A DNA stretch of 64,000 nt, taken from NCBI RefSeq assembly GCF_041435435.1, contig NZ_CP108494.1, positions 2,204,501 through 2,268,500 on the forward strand, in the 5' to 3' direction. This DNA comes from Streptomyces sp. NBC_01241 (lineage in GTDB: Bacteria; Actinomycetota; Actinomycetes; Streptomycetales; Streptomycetaceae). Below, one piece after another: positions 1 through 8,817 of this stretch. Position numbers and translations under genes: made by a program. Positions within the stretch are counted from its first letter, which is position 1. Every line of letters starts with the position of its first letter. Under the pieces are notes generated by a model, which was not told the origin of the DNA, searched no databases, and was given only the letters and a program-made list of their open reading frames with translations.

Positions 1-1
1 G

Positions 2-1078
2 ACCGGGCTGCTGATGCTGCAGGACCGGGTGCCTTACGTGCTCGGGCCGCGGCCCCGGTTCGTGCTGGACCGGGTGGAGGCGGGGGGGCGTCGCGAGGTG
101 TCCTACCGGGTGCGGTCGGATTTGCGCGGGCGTTATCCGCTGGGGCCGCTGCAATTGCGGCTGAGCGATCCGTTCGGGATGTGTGAGCTGACGCGTTCGT
201 TCAGCGCGTACGACACCCTCGTCGTCATTCCGCGGACCGAGCCGCTGCCGCCCGTACGGCTGGCGGGCGAGGCCTCGGGGTACGGCGAGGGACGGCAGCG
301 TTCGCTGGCGCTGGCCGGTGACGACGACGTGATTCCGCGCGGTTACCGGCACGGCGACGATCTGCGCCGGGTCCACTGGCGCTCCACCGCGCGGTACGGC
401 GAGTTGATGGTGCGCCGTGAGGAGCAGCCGCAGCGGGCCAGATGCACGGTGCTGCTGGACACCCGGCGGATCGCCTATCAGGGGTCGGGGCCCGACTCCG
501 CCTTCGAGTGGGCGGTGTCGGGGGCCGCGTCCACGCTGGTGCACATGCTGGAGCGCGGCTTCGCGGTCCGGCTGCTGACCGACGACGGGAACGCGGTGCC
601 GGGCGAGGGTGAGGGCGGCTTCGCCGGGTCGACGCAGGAGTCCGCCGACTCCGCAGGGCTGATGATGGACACCCTGGCGGTGGTCGACCACTCCGAGGGG
701 GGCGGTCTGTCGCGCGCGTACGACGTACTGCGTGGCGGCAACGAGGGGCTGCTGATCGCGTTCTTCGGCGATCTGGACGAGGATCAGGCGGCGGTGGCGG
801 CCCGGATGCGGCAGCGCAGTGGCGGCGCCGTCGCGTTCGTACTGGACAGCACTGCCTGGGGACTTGACGACGTCCCGTCCGCGGGGGCGGACGCGGCGTT
901 CGAGCGGCGGCTTCGGCTGATGCGCGAATCGGGCTGGACGGCGGTGGCCGTGGCGCCCGGGACCGGTCTCGCCCGTTATTGGCAGCAGGCGGCGGGACAC
1001 CCGGGTGTGACGACGCGGTCGGCTGCCGTCGGCGGCACCACAGGTGGCACGACAGGTTTCTCCGGGGGATGGTCATGA
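2..1078 (+). CDS. DUF58 domain protein (5' end outside window)
   Basis: The reading frame is open from the first bases of the window, so the N-terminus lies upstream. The DUF58 core is visible around positions 340-420, with the family pattern of Arg/Tyr, Gly-Asp, Arg-x-x-His-Trp, Thr-Ala-Arg. A vWA-like segment follows. DUF58 proteins usually sit with a MoxR-type AAA ATPase (expected upstream, not seen here) and a transglutaminase membrane protein, and are thought to act in envelope assembly or chaperoning; this is inference. The stop overlaps the next start as ATGA at 1075-1078, which indicates translational coupling. Confidence 0.9.
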   Translation, partial: TGLLMLQDRVPYVLGPRPRFVLDRVEAGGRREVSYRVRSDLRGRYPLGPLQLRLSDPFGMCELTRSFSAYDTLVVIPRTEPLPPVRLAGEASGYGEGRQRSLALAGDDDVIPRGYRHGDDLRRVHWRSTARYGELMVRREEQPQRARCTVLLDTRRIAYQGSGPDSAFEWAVSGAASTLVHMLERGFAVRLLTDDGNAVPGEGEGGFAGSTQESADSAGLMMDTLAVVDHSEGGGLSRAYDVLRGGNEGLLIAFFGDLDEDQAAVAARMRQRSGGAVAFVLDSTAWGLDDVPSAGADAAFERRLRLMRESGWTAVAVAPGTGLARYWQQAAGHPGVTTRSAAVGGTTGGTTGFSGGWS

Positions 1079-3501
1079 GTGGTCGCGGTCGGCTGACGCT
1101 GTGCGCCTTTGCGGCGACGCTCATGGCGGCGGGCTCGATGCTGCCGCTGGTCGAGCCGGCCGGGTGGATCCTGCAAGCCGCGTTCCTGCTGGCGGTCCAG
1201 AGCGGGATGGGCATGCTCGCCCGCCGGACGCCCATGCCCCGGCTACTGGTCGTCGTGGCGCAGACGCTGGTCACCCTCGTCCTGCTGACGGTCGTCTTCG
1301 CCAGGGGGCAGGCTCTGGTCGGGGTCCTGCCGGGCCCGGAGGCCGTCCAGCGGCTCGCTGATCTGCTGATGTCGGGTGCTGACGATGTCGGAAGGTACGC
1401 CGCTCCGGCGCCCGTGACGGACGGCATTCGGCTGATGCTGATCGGCGGTGTCCTGCTGGTCGGCCTGGTCGTGGACGCCCTCGCTGTGACGTTTCGCAGC
1501 GCGGCCCCGGCCGGTCTGCCGCTCCTCGCGCTGTACTCGGTCGCCGCGGGGCTGTCCGAGGGCGGAACGGACTGGCTCTGGTTCCTGCTCGCGGCCGGCG
1601 GCTATCTGCTCCTTCTGCTGGCCGAGGGCCGGGACCGGCTCTCCCAGTGGGGGCGGGTCTTCAGCGGCGCGGCCGGATCCCGGGGCGGTGCGACAGCCGG
1701 TGCGGCATTCTCCGCTGCCCGTCCGACGGCACCGGTCCGCACCGGCCGCCGCATCGGCGCGCTGGCGCTGGGAATTTCGCTGTTCGTACCGGCGGCACTG
1801 CCCGCGCTCGACAGCGGACTGCTGGCCGGTACGGGGAGCGGGAACGGCAAGGGAAACAGCGGCGGGGGCACCATCTCGGCGGTGAACCCGCTGGTCTCGC
1901 TGCAGAACAACCTGAACCAGCCGGAGAACCGGGAGGTGATGTCCTACCGCACCAATTCCACCGACCTGCAGGGCTTCTACCTGCGGATCCTGGCCCTGGA
2001 CCAGTTCACCGGGAACGAGTGGCGGCCCTCCACGCGCCGCCTGGAGGGTGTGCCGAAGCGGCTCCCGGCCCCGGAAGGTCTCGGGCCGGACGTCATGTCC
2101 ACGGAGATCATCACGAACATCTCCGCGTCGAGCTCCTACCAGCAGACCTATCTGCCGCTCCCCTTTCCCGCGACCGAGGTCAGGATCGGCGGACGCTGGC
2201 GGTACGAGCCGATGGGACGGACCCTCGTCGGTGACGGCGGGGAGACGACCCGCGGTGCGCAATACCAGGTCTCCAGTCTGGTGGTCCAGCCGACCGCCGA
2301 TCAGCTGGCCGTGGCGGGTCCCGCGCCGGTCGCTCTGCAGCGCGAGTACACCCGTGTTCCCGACTCCCTGCCGAAGGTGGTCGGGCAGACCGCGGACCGG
2401 GTGACGAAGGGTGCGAGCAACGATTACGAGCGGGCGGTGAAGCTGCAGGACTTCTTCGCCTCGGACGGTGGCTTCAGCTACGACACCTCGGTGAACTCGG
2501 GCACCGGGAGCGCGGCGATCAGCCGGTTCCTGAAGGAGAAGCGGGGCTTCTGCGTCCACTTCTCGTTCACGATGGCCGCGATGGCGCGCACGCTGGGCAT
2601 TCCGGCCCGGGTCGCGGTGGGCTTCACTCCCGGCACCACTCAGTCGAACGGTTCGGTATCGGTGGGACTGCGCGATGCGCATGCCTGGCCGGAGCTGTAC
2701 TTCGAGGGTGTCGGGTGGACCCGTTTCGAGCCGACCCCGACGCGGGGCACCGCCCCGTCCTACACCCAGCCGGACGCCCCGTCGGGCGGCACGTCCGACC
2801 CGGCCCGGCCGGAGAAGGGCGCCTCGGCCGCTCCGACGGTCGCACCGTCCGTCGCGGAAAGCTGCCCGGTCCAGCTGCGCAAACAGGGCGAGTGCGGCAG
2901 CTCGGCGGCGCCGGGAGTGGTGGCCCCGACGGATTCCGGAACGCCCACGGGCACCGTCCTCGGCGTGGTGCTGGGCGCGTTGGTGATCCTGGTGCTGCCG
3001 TTGCTGCCGATGCTCTGGCGGTTTCGGGCCCGCAAGCACAGGCTGAGATTCTCCGCGGGACGTACACCGGCGGACGCGACGGCGAGAACGCTGGCGGCCT
3101 GGCGGGAGATCATCGACACCGCGTGGGATCACGGCATCGAGCCGGACGATTCCCGGACCCCGCGCACGACGGCGGCCAGGGTGGTGCGGCTGGGACAACT
3201 CGAACCCGACGGGGCCGCCGCTGTCCACCGAGCGGCGGGGGCGGTGGAGCACGTGCTCTACGCCCCGGAGCCCCGGTCGGGTACCGGGCTCGCAGAGGAC
3301 GTGGAGGCGGTACGGGCGGGTCTGCGGGCGTCGTCCGGCCGGTTCGCCAGGGCCCGCGCGATCGTGGCACCGCGCTCGGCCGTTCGGGTGATCTGGGCGG
3401 CGTCCGACCGCTGGGCCGCGTTCACCGGCACGTGGGCGGCGCGGTGTGGCCGGGACCGGTGGACGGGGTGGCTGCGGCGACCGTCCCGCCAGCAGGGGTG
3501 A
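1075..3501 (+). CDS. TgpA-type membrane transglutaminase-like protein (DUF3488 + transglutaminase core)
   Basis: About 808 residues. The first ~270 residues hold several hydrophobic helices (DUF3488 region), followed by an extracytoplasmic transglutaminase core. The catalytic Cys is near residue 493 in a Gly-Phe-Cys-Val-His context. The His is near residue 536 in Asp-Ala-His-Ala-Trp-Pro, and the third position lies in a Phe-Glu-Pro-Thr-Pro motif with Glu where many homologues have Asp. One more transmembrane helix lies at roughly 626-654, then a cytoplasmic tail. I chose the ATG at 1075 because it overlaps the DUF58 stop. The substrate is unknown; a role in crosslinking or cleaving envelope proteins is likely for the family. 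Confidence 0.9.
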   Translation: MSGRGRLTLCAFAATLMAAGSMLPLVEPAGWILQAAFLLAVQSGMGMLARRTPMPRLLVVVAQTLVTLVLLTVVFARGQALVGVLPGPEAVQRLADLLMSGADDVGRYAAPAPVTDGIRLMLIGGVLLVGLVVDALAVTFRSAAPAGLPLLALYSVAAGLSEGGTDWLWFLLAAGGYLLLLLAEGRDRLSQWGRVFSGAAGSRGGATAGAAFSAARPTAPVRTGRRIGALALGISLFVPAALPALDSGLLAGTGSGNGKGNSGGGTISAVNPLVSLQNNLNQPENREVMSYRTNSTDLQGFYLRILALDQFTGNEWRPSTRRLEGVPKRLPAPEGLGPDVMSTEIITNISASSSYQQTYLPLPFPATEVRIGGRWRYEPMGRTLVGDGGETTRGAQYQVSSLVVQPTADQLAVAGPAPVALQREYTRVPDSLPKVVGQTADRVTKGASNDYERAVKLQDFFASDGGFSYDTSVNSGTGSAAISRFLKEKRGFCVHFSFTMAAMARTLGIPARVAVGFTPGTTQSNGSVSVGLRDAHAWPELYFEGVGWTRFEPTPTRGTAPSYTQPDAPSGGTSDPARPEKGASAAPTVAPSVAESCPVQLRKQGECGSSAAPGVVAPTDSGTPTGTVLGVVLGALVILVLPLLPMLWRFRARKHRLRFSAGRTPADATARTLAAWREIIDTAWDHGIEPDDSRTPRTTAARVVRLGQLEPDGAAAVHRAAGAVEHVLYAPEPRSGTGLAEDVEAVRAGLRASSGRFARARAIVAPRSAVRVIWAASDRWAAFTGTWAARCGRDRWTGWLRRPSRQQG

Positions 3502-3502
3502 A

Positions 3503-3549
3503 CGGGCGGGACGTGAGCGAGCCAGACCTGAGCGGGCGGGACGTGAGCG
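3503..3549. repeat. 17-bp direct repeat after the transglutaminase gene
   Basis: The 17-mer CGGGCGGGACGTGAGCG occurs at 3503-3519 and again at 3533-3549, a 30-bp period, just after the transglutaminase stop. No gene is apparent in it. Confidence 0.7.
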
Positions 3550-3616
3550 GGATGCCCGCAAGCATGGTGCGCTCCGGCTCCGGCGCGGTCGTCCGAACGG
3601 TCCGGCCCGGGCACGC

Positions 3617-3652
3617 GTGAGGGGCGGCCGCGTAAACGCGGCCGCCCCTCAC
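3617..3652. terminator. Bidirectional terminator hairpin
   Basis: A perfect 16-bp inverted repeat with a TAAA loop lies between convergent genes (transglutaminase on +, DUF3040 on -). The stem is very G/C-rich and there is no U-run, which is usual for Streptomyces terminators. Confidence 0.85.
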
Positions 3653-3671
3653 CCGAAGACTGTCCGGGGGC

Positions 3672-4064
3672 CTATTGGCCCTGCTCGTCACGGCGGCGCT
3701 GCCACCGTTGCTCGATCCGGTTCATCACGGTCCGGCGCTGCCTGGGCCGACGGCTGTCACCGCCGCCTCCGACTGCCGGCCGTTCGCCCGGTTTGGGCGC
3801 CTTGCGCCAACCAGTGACCGCAAGGACCGCACAGCCGAGCATGACGAGGAACCCCACCACGCTGATCCAGATCTGCTGGGCGACCATTCCGGCCATGAGG
3901 AGCGCGATACCCACCAGGAAGCCTGCGACCGCCTGGTAGACCCGTCGCCGGGTGTACGTACGCAGCCCGCTTCCCTCGAGCGCTGTCGCGAACTTGGGAT
4001 CTTCGGCGTACAGCGCTCGCTCCATCTGCTCGAGCATTCGCTGCTCGTGCTCCGAGAGCGGCAC
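3672..4064 (-). CDS. DUF3040 membrane protein
   Basis: 130 residues. The N-terminus has the typical DUF3040 pattern: Pro-Leu-Ser-Glu-His-Glu, an acidic helix, then Asp-Pro-Lys-Phe. Two adjacent hydrophobic helices follow at roughly residues 45-85, then a basic tail rich in Gly and Arg. The GTG start has a strong GAGGAGGA ribosome site just upstream. This is an actinobacterial small membrane protein of unknown function. It is transcribed toward the shared terminator at 3617-3652. Confidence 0.88.
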   Translation of the reverse strand: MPLSEHEQRMLEQMERALYAEDPKFATALEGSGLRTYTRRRVYQAVAGFLVGIALLMAGMVAQQIWISVVGFLVMLGCAVLAVTGWRKAPKPGERPAVGGGGDSRRPRQRRTVMNRIEQRWQRRRDEQGQ

Positions 4065-4242
4065 GGAGTCCTCCTCGTCGTCGGCCGCGGGGGGCGGCCG
4101 GTATGCGGCCCTTCCAGGATAGGCAGGGATTCGCCCCCGTGAAACCCGCCCTCTTTGCCAATCAGCCAGTCCGGGCCGCCACGACGGCTCAGCTGCTGAG
4201 GCGTTGATTCCCCAACCTCCGATCCGTCATGCCGGATGGTGT

Positions 4243-4278
4243 CCCCCGATCATACGGGGCGAAGCCCCCGATCGGGGG
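4243..4278. terminator. Hairpin downstream of the methyltransferase gene
   Basis: CCCCCGATC (4243-4251) pairs with GATCGGGGG (4270-4278). It lies in the 320-bp gap 4065-4384, which otherwise shows only the DUF3040 upstream region. It probably terminates the minus-strand methyltransferase transcript. Confidence 0.6.
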
Positions 4279-4384
4279 TCTCGGGGCGTACTCCATCTGC
4301 GGCTGCGTCCCTGATCAGCCGCGCTACAGCCGCGCTACCAACGGCACCCGGCCACGCACGGCCGCGCTTCGCACCCAGAACGTC

Positions 4385-5143
4385 TCAGGCGCGCTTCGTG
4401 CCCAGTACGTGCAGCTGCGTCGCGACCGAGTGGAAGGCGGGCAGTTCGGCCGCGGCCGCCTCCAGCTTGAGCAGGGCCTCCATGGCGCCGGGCTCGGTGT
4501 CCACCAGGGCGCCCGGTACGAGGTCGGCGAAGACCCGTACGCCGTGGACCGCGCCGACCTCGACGTCCGCTGCGGAGACCAGCTCGGTGAGTTGCTCCGC
4601 GGTGTAGCGCCGGGGTACCGGGTCCCCCTCGCCCCAGCGGCCCGCCGGGTCGCCGAGCGCCTGCCGGGCCTCGGTGAAATGACCGGCGAGCGCCCGGGCC
4701 AGGACGGCACCGCCGAGCCCGGCGGCAAGCAGGCTGAGCGCACCGGCCGGACGGAGCGCCTCGACCGCGTTGCGCACACCCTCGGCGGGGTCGTCCACGT
4801 ACTCCAGGACTCCGTGGCACAGCACCGCGTCGTAACCACCGCGCTCGACCACCTCGAACAGGCCGTGGATGTCGCCCTGAACGCCGCTGACCCGGTCGGC
4901 GACCCCGGCCTCGGCGGCGCGGCGCTCCAGGGCGAAGAGCGCGTTGGGGCTGGGGTCGACGACGGTGACCCGGTGGCCGAGACGGGCCACCGGCACCGCG
5001 AAGTTGCCGGTGCCGCCGCCGGTGTCCAGGACATCCAGGGCGTCCCGGCCGGTCGCCTTGACCCGGTGGTCGAGGGCGTCCTTCAGGACCTCCCAGACCA
5101 CAGCGGTACGGAGGGAGGCGCGGGGGCGCAGCTGGTCCGACAC
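4385..5143 (-). CDS. Class I SAM-dependent methyltransferase
   Basis: 252 residues from a GTG start preceded by GAGGAG. Motif I is clear (Val-Leu-Asp-Thr-Gly-Gly-Gly-Thr-Gly near residue 40). An acidic residue ends beta-2 (Val-Val-Asp-Pro-Ser) and a Gly-Asp-Ile motif follows. The post-I segment Leu-Cys-His-Gly-Val-Leu-Glu-Tyr resembles UbiE/BioC-type methyltransferases. The acceptor cannot be told from sequence. A HEPN gene lies upstream on the same strand after about 100 bp, so co-transcription is possible. Confidence 0.85.
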   Translation of the reverse strand: MSDQLRPRASLRTAVVWEVLKDALDHRVKATGRDALDVLDTGGGTGNFAVPVARLGHRVTVVDPSPNALFALERRAAEAGVADRVSGVQGDIHGLFEVVERGGYDAVLCHGVLEYVDDPAEGVRNAVEALRPAGALSLLAAGLGGAVLARALAGHFTEARQALGDPAGRWGEGDPVPRRYTAEQLTELVSAADVEVGAVHGVRVFADLVPGALVDTEPGAMEALLKLEAAAAELPAFHSVATQLHVLGTKRA

Positions 5144-5245
5144 GGCAGATGACTCCTCGACACGGTGCCGCCACTGACGGCGGAGCGTGAACAGTGCAGG
5201 TGGTACACGTGCTGTCCACCCTATTGCCTCGCGCCACCGTCTCCG

Positions 5246-5773
5246 TCATCCCGCGTCGGGCCGCTCCTTCCGGGCCTGTGGGAGCACCGGCTGAAGCACC
5301 AGCAGCCGCTCGACCATGCGCAGGAACATCTCCGCGTCACGCAGCAGGTCGTCGGCGTCCCGTCGGCTGGCCGCACCCGGTATGCCGGCTTCCGCGCGGG
5401 CCCTGCGGCGGGCGCCGGAGGCGAACAGCGCACTCCATTCGGTCAGCTCGGGGGCTATTTCCGGGAGGACCTCCCAGGCGCTGCGGATCCGCTCCCGGCG
5501 CCGCTTGGAGGTCTCGGGGCGGGCCCGGGCGGCGAGCACGGCGGCGGCGGTGCGCAGTGCGGCGAGGTGGGCGGTGGCATACCGCTCGTTCGGCACATCG
5601 AGAACGGCGGCCTCGTCGAGGCCGGTGCGGGCCTGGGCGAGCAGATCGAGGGCGGCGGGCGGCGCCGTGGTGCGGCGCGGAACGGGATGGACATCGCTTG
5701 CCGGGCCGGTCAGTGAGGGGGCAGGGCCGTCTGCGCGGCGCCGGGGTGCGGCTGCTGCGGACGAGTGGGCCAT
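5246..5773 (-). CDS. SAV_6107-type HEPN domain protein
   Basis: 175 residues. A ~45-residue Pro/Ala-rich disordered N-terminus is followed by an all-helical segment with Ala-Leu-Asp-Leu-Leu-Ala-Gln-Ala, Ala-Thr-Ala-His-Leu-Ala-Ala-Leu-Arg and Arg-Glu-Arg-Ile patterns. I recognise this as the actinobacterial SAV_6107 HEPN family. I do not see the R-x4-6-H ribonuclease motif of toxin-type HEPN proteins, so a nuclease role is not supported. The ATG has an AGGAGG site 6 nt upstream. Function is unknown. The gene is divergent from the TetR-controlled operon. Confidence 0.75.
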   Translation of the reverse strand: MAHSSAAAAPRRRADGPAPSLTGPASDVHPVPRRTTAPPAALDLLAQARTGLDEAAVLDVPNERYATAHLAALRTAAAVLAARARPETSKRRRERIRSAWEVLPEIAPELTEWSALFASGARRRARAEAGIPGAASRRDADDLLRDAEMFLRMVERLLVLQPVLPQARKERPDAG

Positions 5774-5873
5774 GACGAAACCTCCTGTCTCGTGTAACGG
5801 CTCCGTGGCCGTATGTATCCATCGTGGCGGGCGCCACTGACAATCGACCCCACCTCCACCCTGACCTGCGCCT

Positions 5874-5902
5874 TTGCTTCGATCGCGAGTTCGGACTAGA
5901 TT
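5874..5902 (+). promoter_or_regulatory. Promoter of the ATPase-YhgE-TetR operon
   Basis: A -35-like TTGCTT (5874-5879) and a -10-like TAGATT (5897-5902) are separated by exactly 17 bp. The expected transcription start (about 5909) lies inside the palindrome at 5902-5927. Confidence 0.65.
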
Positions 5903-5927
5903 TTTGAACTGACCAGTCAGTTCAAAA
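5902..5927. promoter_or_regulatory. 26-bp perfect palindrome, probable TetR operator
   Basis: Arms of 12 bp (TTTTGAACTGAC / GTCAGTTCAAAA) flank a 2-bp CA centre. It covers the end of the -10 and the start site of the operon, and ends just before the ribosome site GGGAG (5931-5935). The position fits repression by the TetR protein encoded as the third gene (8818-9429); that link is inference. Confidence 0.8.
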
Positions 5928-5940
5928 CGAGGGAGAGTCT

Positions 5941-6729
5941 GTGGACAGCCCGCACGGGGCAGCCGTCACCGCCGAGGATTTCGGGCTCAGGGGACCGCGC
6001 GGCTGGGCCTTCCGGGGCGTGCGCATCGAGGCCGGGCCCGGCTCGCTGGTGGCGATCGAGGGCCCCTCCGGTTCCGGCCGGACCTGCCTGCTGCTCGCGC
6101 TCACCGGCCGGATGCGCCCCACCGAGGGCCTGGCGGAGATCGGCGGACTGCGTCTGCCGCGCAAGATGGCCGCCGTACGCCGCATCAGCGCACTGGGCCC
6201 GGTGCCCGGGGTCAACGAGCTCGACCCGGCCTTCACCGTCGCGGAGCACCTGCGCGAGCGGGCTCTGCTGCAGCGCCGCTTCGGCGGTTCGCTGCGCGCT
6301 CTGCTGCGTCCGCGCGCCGAGCGCGTCGCCGCCGCGCGGGGACGGATCGACGCCGCGCTGGATGCCGCCGGACTCGACCTCGCCACCCTGCCCAAGGCCG
6401 AGCGGACCTCCGTACGGGATCTGGAACGGCTGGAGGCGCTGCGGCTGGCCATCGCCCTCGCGCTGCTCGGCCGGCCGCGGCTGCTCGCGGTGGACGACGC
6501 CGATCTCAAGCTCTCCGACGCCGAACGCGCCGAGGCCTGGGAGCTGCTGCGCTCCGTCGCCGACAGCGGCACGACCGTGCTCGCCGTGTGCAGCCAGGCG
6601 CCCGAGGGCGCCATCACCGTACGTACCGACACCACGGCCGCACCGGCGGACACGCGGGATGCCGCGGCCGAGGAGACCACGACCGAGGAGGGACCGGCCG
6701 ATGCGTTCGCCGAGACTGGCCGCGCTTGA
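5941..6729 (+). CDS. ABC-type ATPase with degenerate signature (YhgE partner)
   Basis: 262 residues from GTG, 5 nt after GGGAG. A clear Walker A (Gly-Pro-Ser-Gly-Ser-Gly-Arg-Thr, near residue 41) has Arg in place of the usual Lys. The Walker B-like strand ends Val-Asp-Asp-Ala-Asp, so the catalytic Glu is replaced by Asp. The LSGGQ signature is not recognisable; the position reads Arg-Asp-Leu-Glu-Arg-Leu-Glu. An acidic, Thr-rich tail of ~40 residues follows. The gene overlaps the YhgE/Pip gene by 29 bp. It probably energises or regulates that membrane protein, but the missing residues make normal ATP hydrolysis doubtful. Confidence 0.8.
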   Translation: MDSPHGAAVTAEDFGLRGPRGWAFRGVRIEAGPGSLVAIEGPSGSGRTCLLLALTGRMRPTEGLAEIGGLRLPRKMAAVRRISALGPVPGVNELDPAFTVAEHLRERALLQRRFGGSLRALLRPRAERVAAARGRIDAALDAAGLDLATLPKAERTSVRDLERLEALRLAIALALLGRPRLLAVDDADLKLSDAERAEAWELLRSVADSGTTVLAVCSQAPEGAITVRTDTTAAPADTRDAAAEETTTEEGPADAFAETGRA

Positions 6730-8788
6730 GCTGAAGCGTTTCGGCAGGGGAAAGCTGCCGGTCGCCGCGCTGATCGCGCTCCTGCTGCTGCCGCTGCTCT
6801 ACGGCGCCCTGTATCTGTGCTCCTTCTGGGACCCGTACGGCCGCCTCGACAAGATCCCGGTGGCCCTGGTCAACAACGACAAGGGCGCCACCGCCGCCGG
6901 GAAGCGGATCACGGCAGGCGACGAGATCACCGGCAAGCTGCTCGACTCCAAGACCTTCGAGTGGCACGAGGTGAGTTCCGCCGAGGCGCACAAGGGCGTC
7001 GAGGACGGTACGTACTACCTCTCGCTCACCATGCCGTCGGACTTCAGCCGGCGGATCGCGTCCAGTTCGGGCGACTCCCCCGAGACCGGCGCGCTCCAGG
7101 TGCGGACCAACGACGCGAACAACTACATCGTCGGGCAGATCTCCCGCTCGGTGTTCTCCGAGGTGCGCACCGCCGCGTCGACCAACGCCTCACGCGGCTT
7201 CCTCGACCGGATCTTCATCAACTTCTCCGACCTCCATGACGCCACCGCGAAGGCGGCCAAGGGTGCCGACGACCTCAAGGGCGGTATCGGCAAGGCGAAG
7301 AAGGGGTCGCAGGATCTCGCGGACGGGCTGAAGGACGCCAAGGACGGCAGCAGCAGTCTGGCCGGTGGGATCGTCAAGCTGAACAAGGGCGCGGGTGACC
7401 TCGAAACCGGCTCCCGGCAGGTCGCCGACGGCACTCAGCTGCTCGCCGACAAGGTCAACGGGGTGGCGGCCGACGTCCGCCCGTTCCTGAAGGACAACGG
7501 CACGTCCATCGGCGACACCGCCCGGCTGGTCGCCGACTCCTCGCAGACCGTGCGGGACAACCTCGACCTGATGGTGAAGACGGCGCCCACCGCGGCCACC
7601 GCCGCCCACACGGCCTCCGGCGAGCTGACCGAGGTCTACCGCACCCGTTGCACGGAGCAGCCGCCCGCCGACCCCACCGTCTGCCCGCCGCTGAAGCGCG
7701 CGGAGACCGCTGCGGCCGATGTCGCGAAGGTCGCCGACGATGTGAACATGCTGGTCACCAACCAGAACGGGGATCTGAGGAAGCTGCGCGACCGGCTGAC
7801 CACGCTGCAGCGGCAGGCCGATGACCTGGCCAAGAACGCGCCGCACCTGGACGAGGACCTGAAGTCCGCCGTGGAGAAGGTCAACGCGCTGAACACCGGC
7901 GCCCACAAGGTCGCCGAGGGAGCGAACGAACTGCACACCGGCCTGGCCACGGCCAGGACGGGCTCCGCGAACCTGGACACGGGCGTGAGCGATCTCAAGA
8001 AGGGCGCGACCGACCTGGACGGCGGGCTGATCCGGCTCGGCGACGGCTCGGCGACCCTCGCCGAGGGACTCAACGACGGTGTCGGCAAGATCCCCGACTA
8101 CGACAAGAAGGACCGCGACGCGCGTACGGAGGTCATGTCCGACCCGGTGCGGCTGGCCTCCGAGTCGCTGCACGCGGCCCCCAACTACGGCACCGGCTTC
8201 GCCCCATACTTCATCCCGCTCTCCCTCTGGGTCGGCGCGATGGTGGCGTACATGCTGATCCAGCCGCTCAACCGGCGCGCACTCGCCGCCGGGGCCTCCG
8301 CCTGGCGGATCGCCTTCGCGGGCTGGCTGCCGGTCGCCGCGCTCGGACTGCTCCAGGTGGCCGCCCTGATGTCCGTACTGCACTGGGGGCTCGGGCTGCA
8401 GATGGCCCGCGCCGCCGGGACGATCGGCTTCCTCGCGCTGACGACCTGCTGCTTCGCAGCGATCGTGCAGTGGCTCAACGCCCGGTTCGGGGCCTCGGGT
8501 CGCATCCTCGTGCTGGCCGTGCTGATGCTCCAGCTGACCTCGGCCGGGGGCACGTATCCCGTACAGACCAGCCCCGGGTTCTTCAACGCGATCCACCCCT
8601 ACCTGCCGATGAGTTACATCGTCGAGGGTCTGCGCCGGCTGATCACGGGCGGCGGCCTCGGCCCGGTGTGGCAGGGGAGTGCGGTGCTGCTGGCGTTCAC
8701 GGCGGGGGCGCTCGCCCTGACCGCGGTCGCCGCGCGCCGCAAGCAGGTGTGGACCCTGGAGCGGCTGCATCCGGAGCTGAGCCTGTGA
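6701..8788 (+). CDS. YhgE/Pip family membrane protein
   Basis: 695 residues. One N-terminal transmembrane helix (about 22-42) carries the family pattern ending Tyr-Gly-Ala-Leu-Tyr-Leu. A long extracytoplasmic region contains repeated Gly-x3-Leu-x2-Gly units of about 11 residues (Ala-Asp-Gly-Leu-Lys-Asp-Ala type), typical of YhgE/Pip. About five transmembrane helices follow at the C-terminus (ABC-2-like). I chose ATG 6701 because a GAGGAGGGA site precedes it and the protein then starts directly with the basic pre-helix segment. Family members are linked to phage infection, secretion and solvent export; the substrate here is unknown. It is the middle gene of a TetR-controlled operon. Confidence 0.88.
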   Translation: MRSPRLAALELKRFGRGKLPVAALIALLLLPLLYGALYLCSFWDPYGRLDKIPVALVNNDKGATAAGKRITAGDEITGKLLDSKTFEWHEVSSAEAHKGVEDGTYYLSLTMPSDFSRRIASSSGDSPETGALQVRTNDANNYIVGQISRSVFSEVRTAASTNASRGFLDRIFINFSDLHDATAKAAKGADDLKGGIGKAKKGSQDLADGLKDAKDGSSSLAGGIVKLNKGAGDLETGSRQVADGTQLLADKVNGVAADVRPFLKDNGTSIGDTARLVADSSQTVRDNLDLMVKTAPTAATAAHTASGELTEVYRTRCTEQPPADPTVCPPLKRAETAAADVAKVADDVNMLVTNQNGDLRKLRDRLTTLQRQADDLAKNAPHLDEDLKSAVEKVNALNTGAHKVAEGANELHTGLATARTGSANLDTGVSDLKKGATDLDGGLIRLGDGSATLAEGLNDGVGKIPDYDKKDRDARTEVMSDPVRLASESLHAAPNYGTGFAPYFIPLSLWVGAMVAYMLIQPLNRRALAAGASAWRIAFAGWLPVAALGLLQVAALMSVLHWGLGLQMARAAGTIGFLALTTCCFAAIVQWLNARFGASGRILVLAVLMLQLTSAGGTYPVQTSPGFFNAIHPYLPMSYIVEGLRRLITGGGLGPVWQGSAVLLAFTAGALALTAVAARRKQVWTLERLHPELSL

Positions 8789-8817
8789 GCGCGCCCGGAC
8801 CTGTGAGAATCAGGGGC

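Noticed and set aside
225..1427. Long minus-strand open frame opposite the DUF58 gene
   Set aside because: Arg/Pro-rich shadow frame of a high-GC gene; no family pattern and no ribosome site.
5246..5773. HEPN protein as the toxin of a toxin-antitoxin pair
   Set aside because: The R-x4-6-H nuclease motif is not seen and no MNT-type partner gene is adjacent.
7190..8770. 526-codon minus-strand open frame opposite YhgE
   Set aside because: Mirror of a real membrane protein gene; composition is typical of antisense frames in high-GC DNA.
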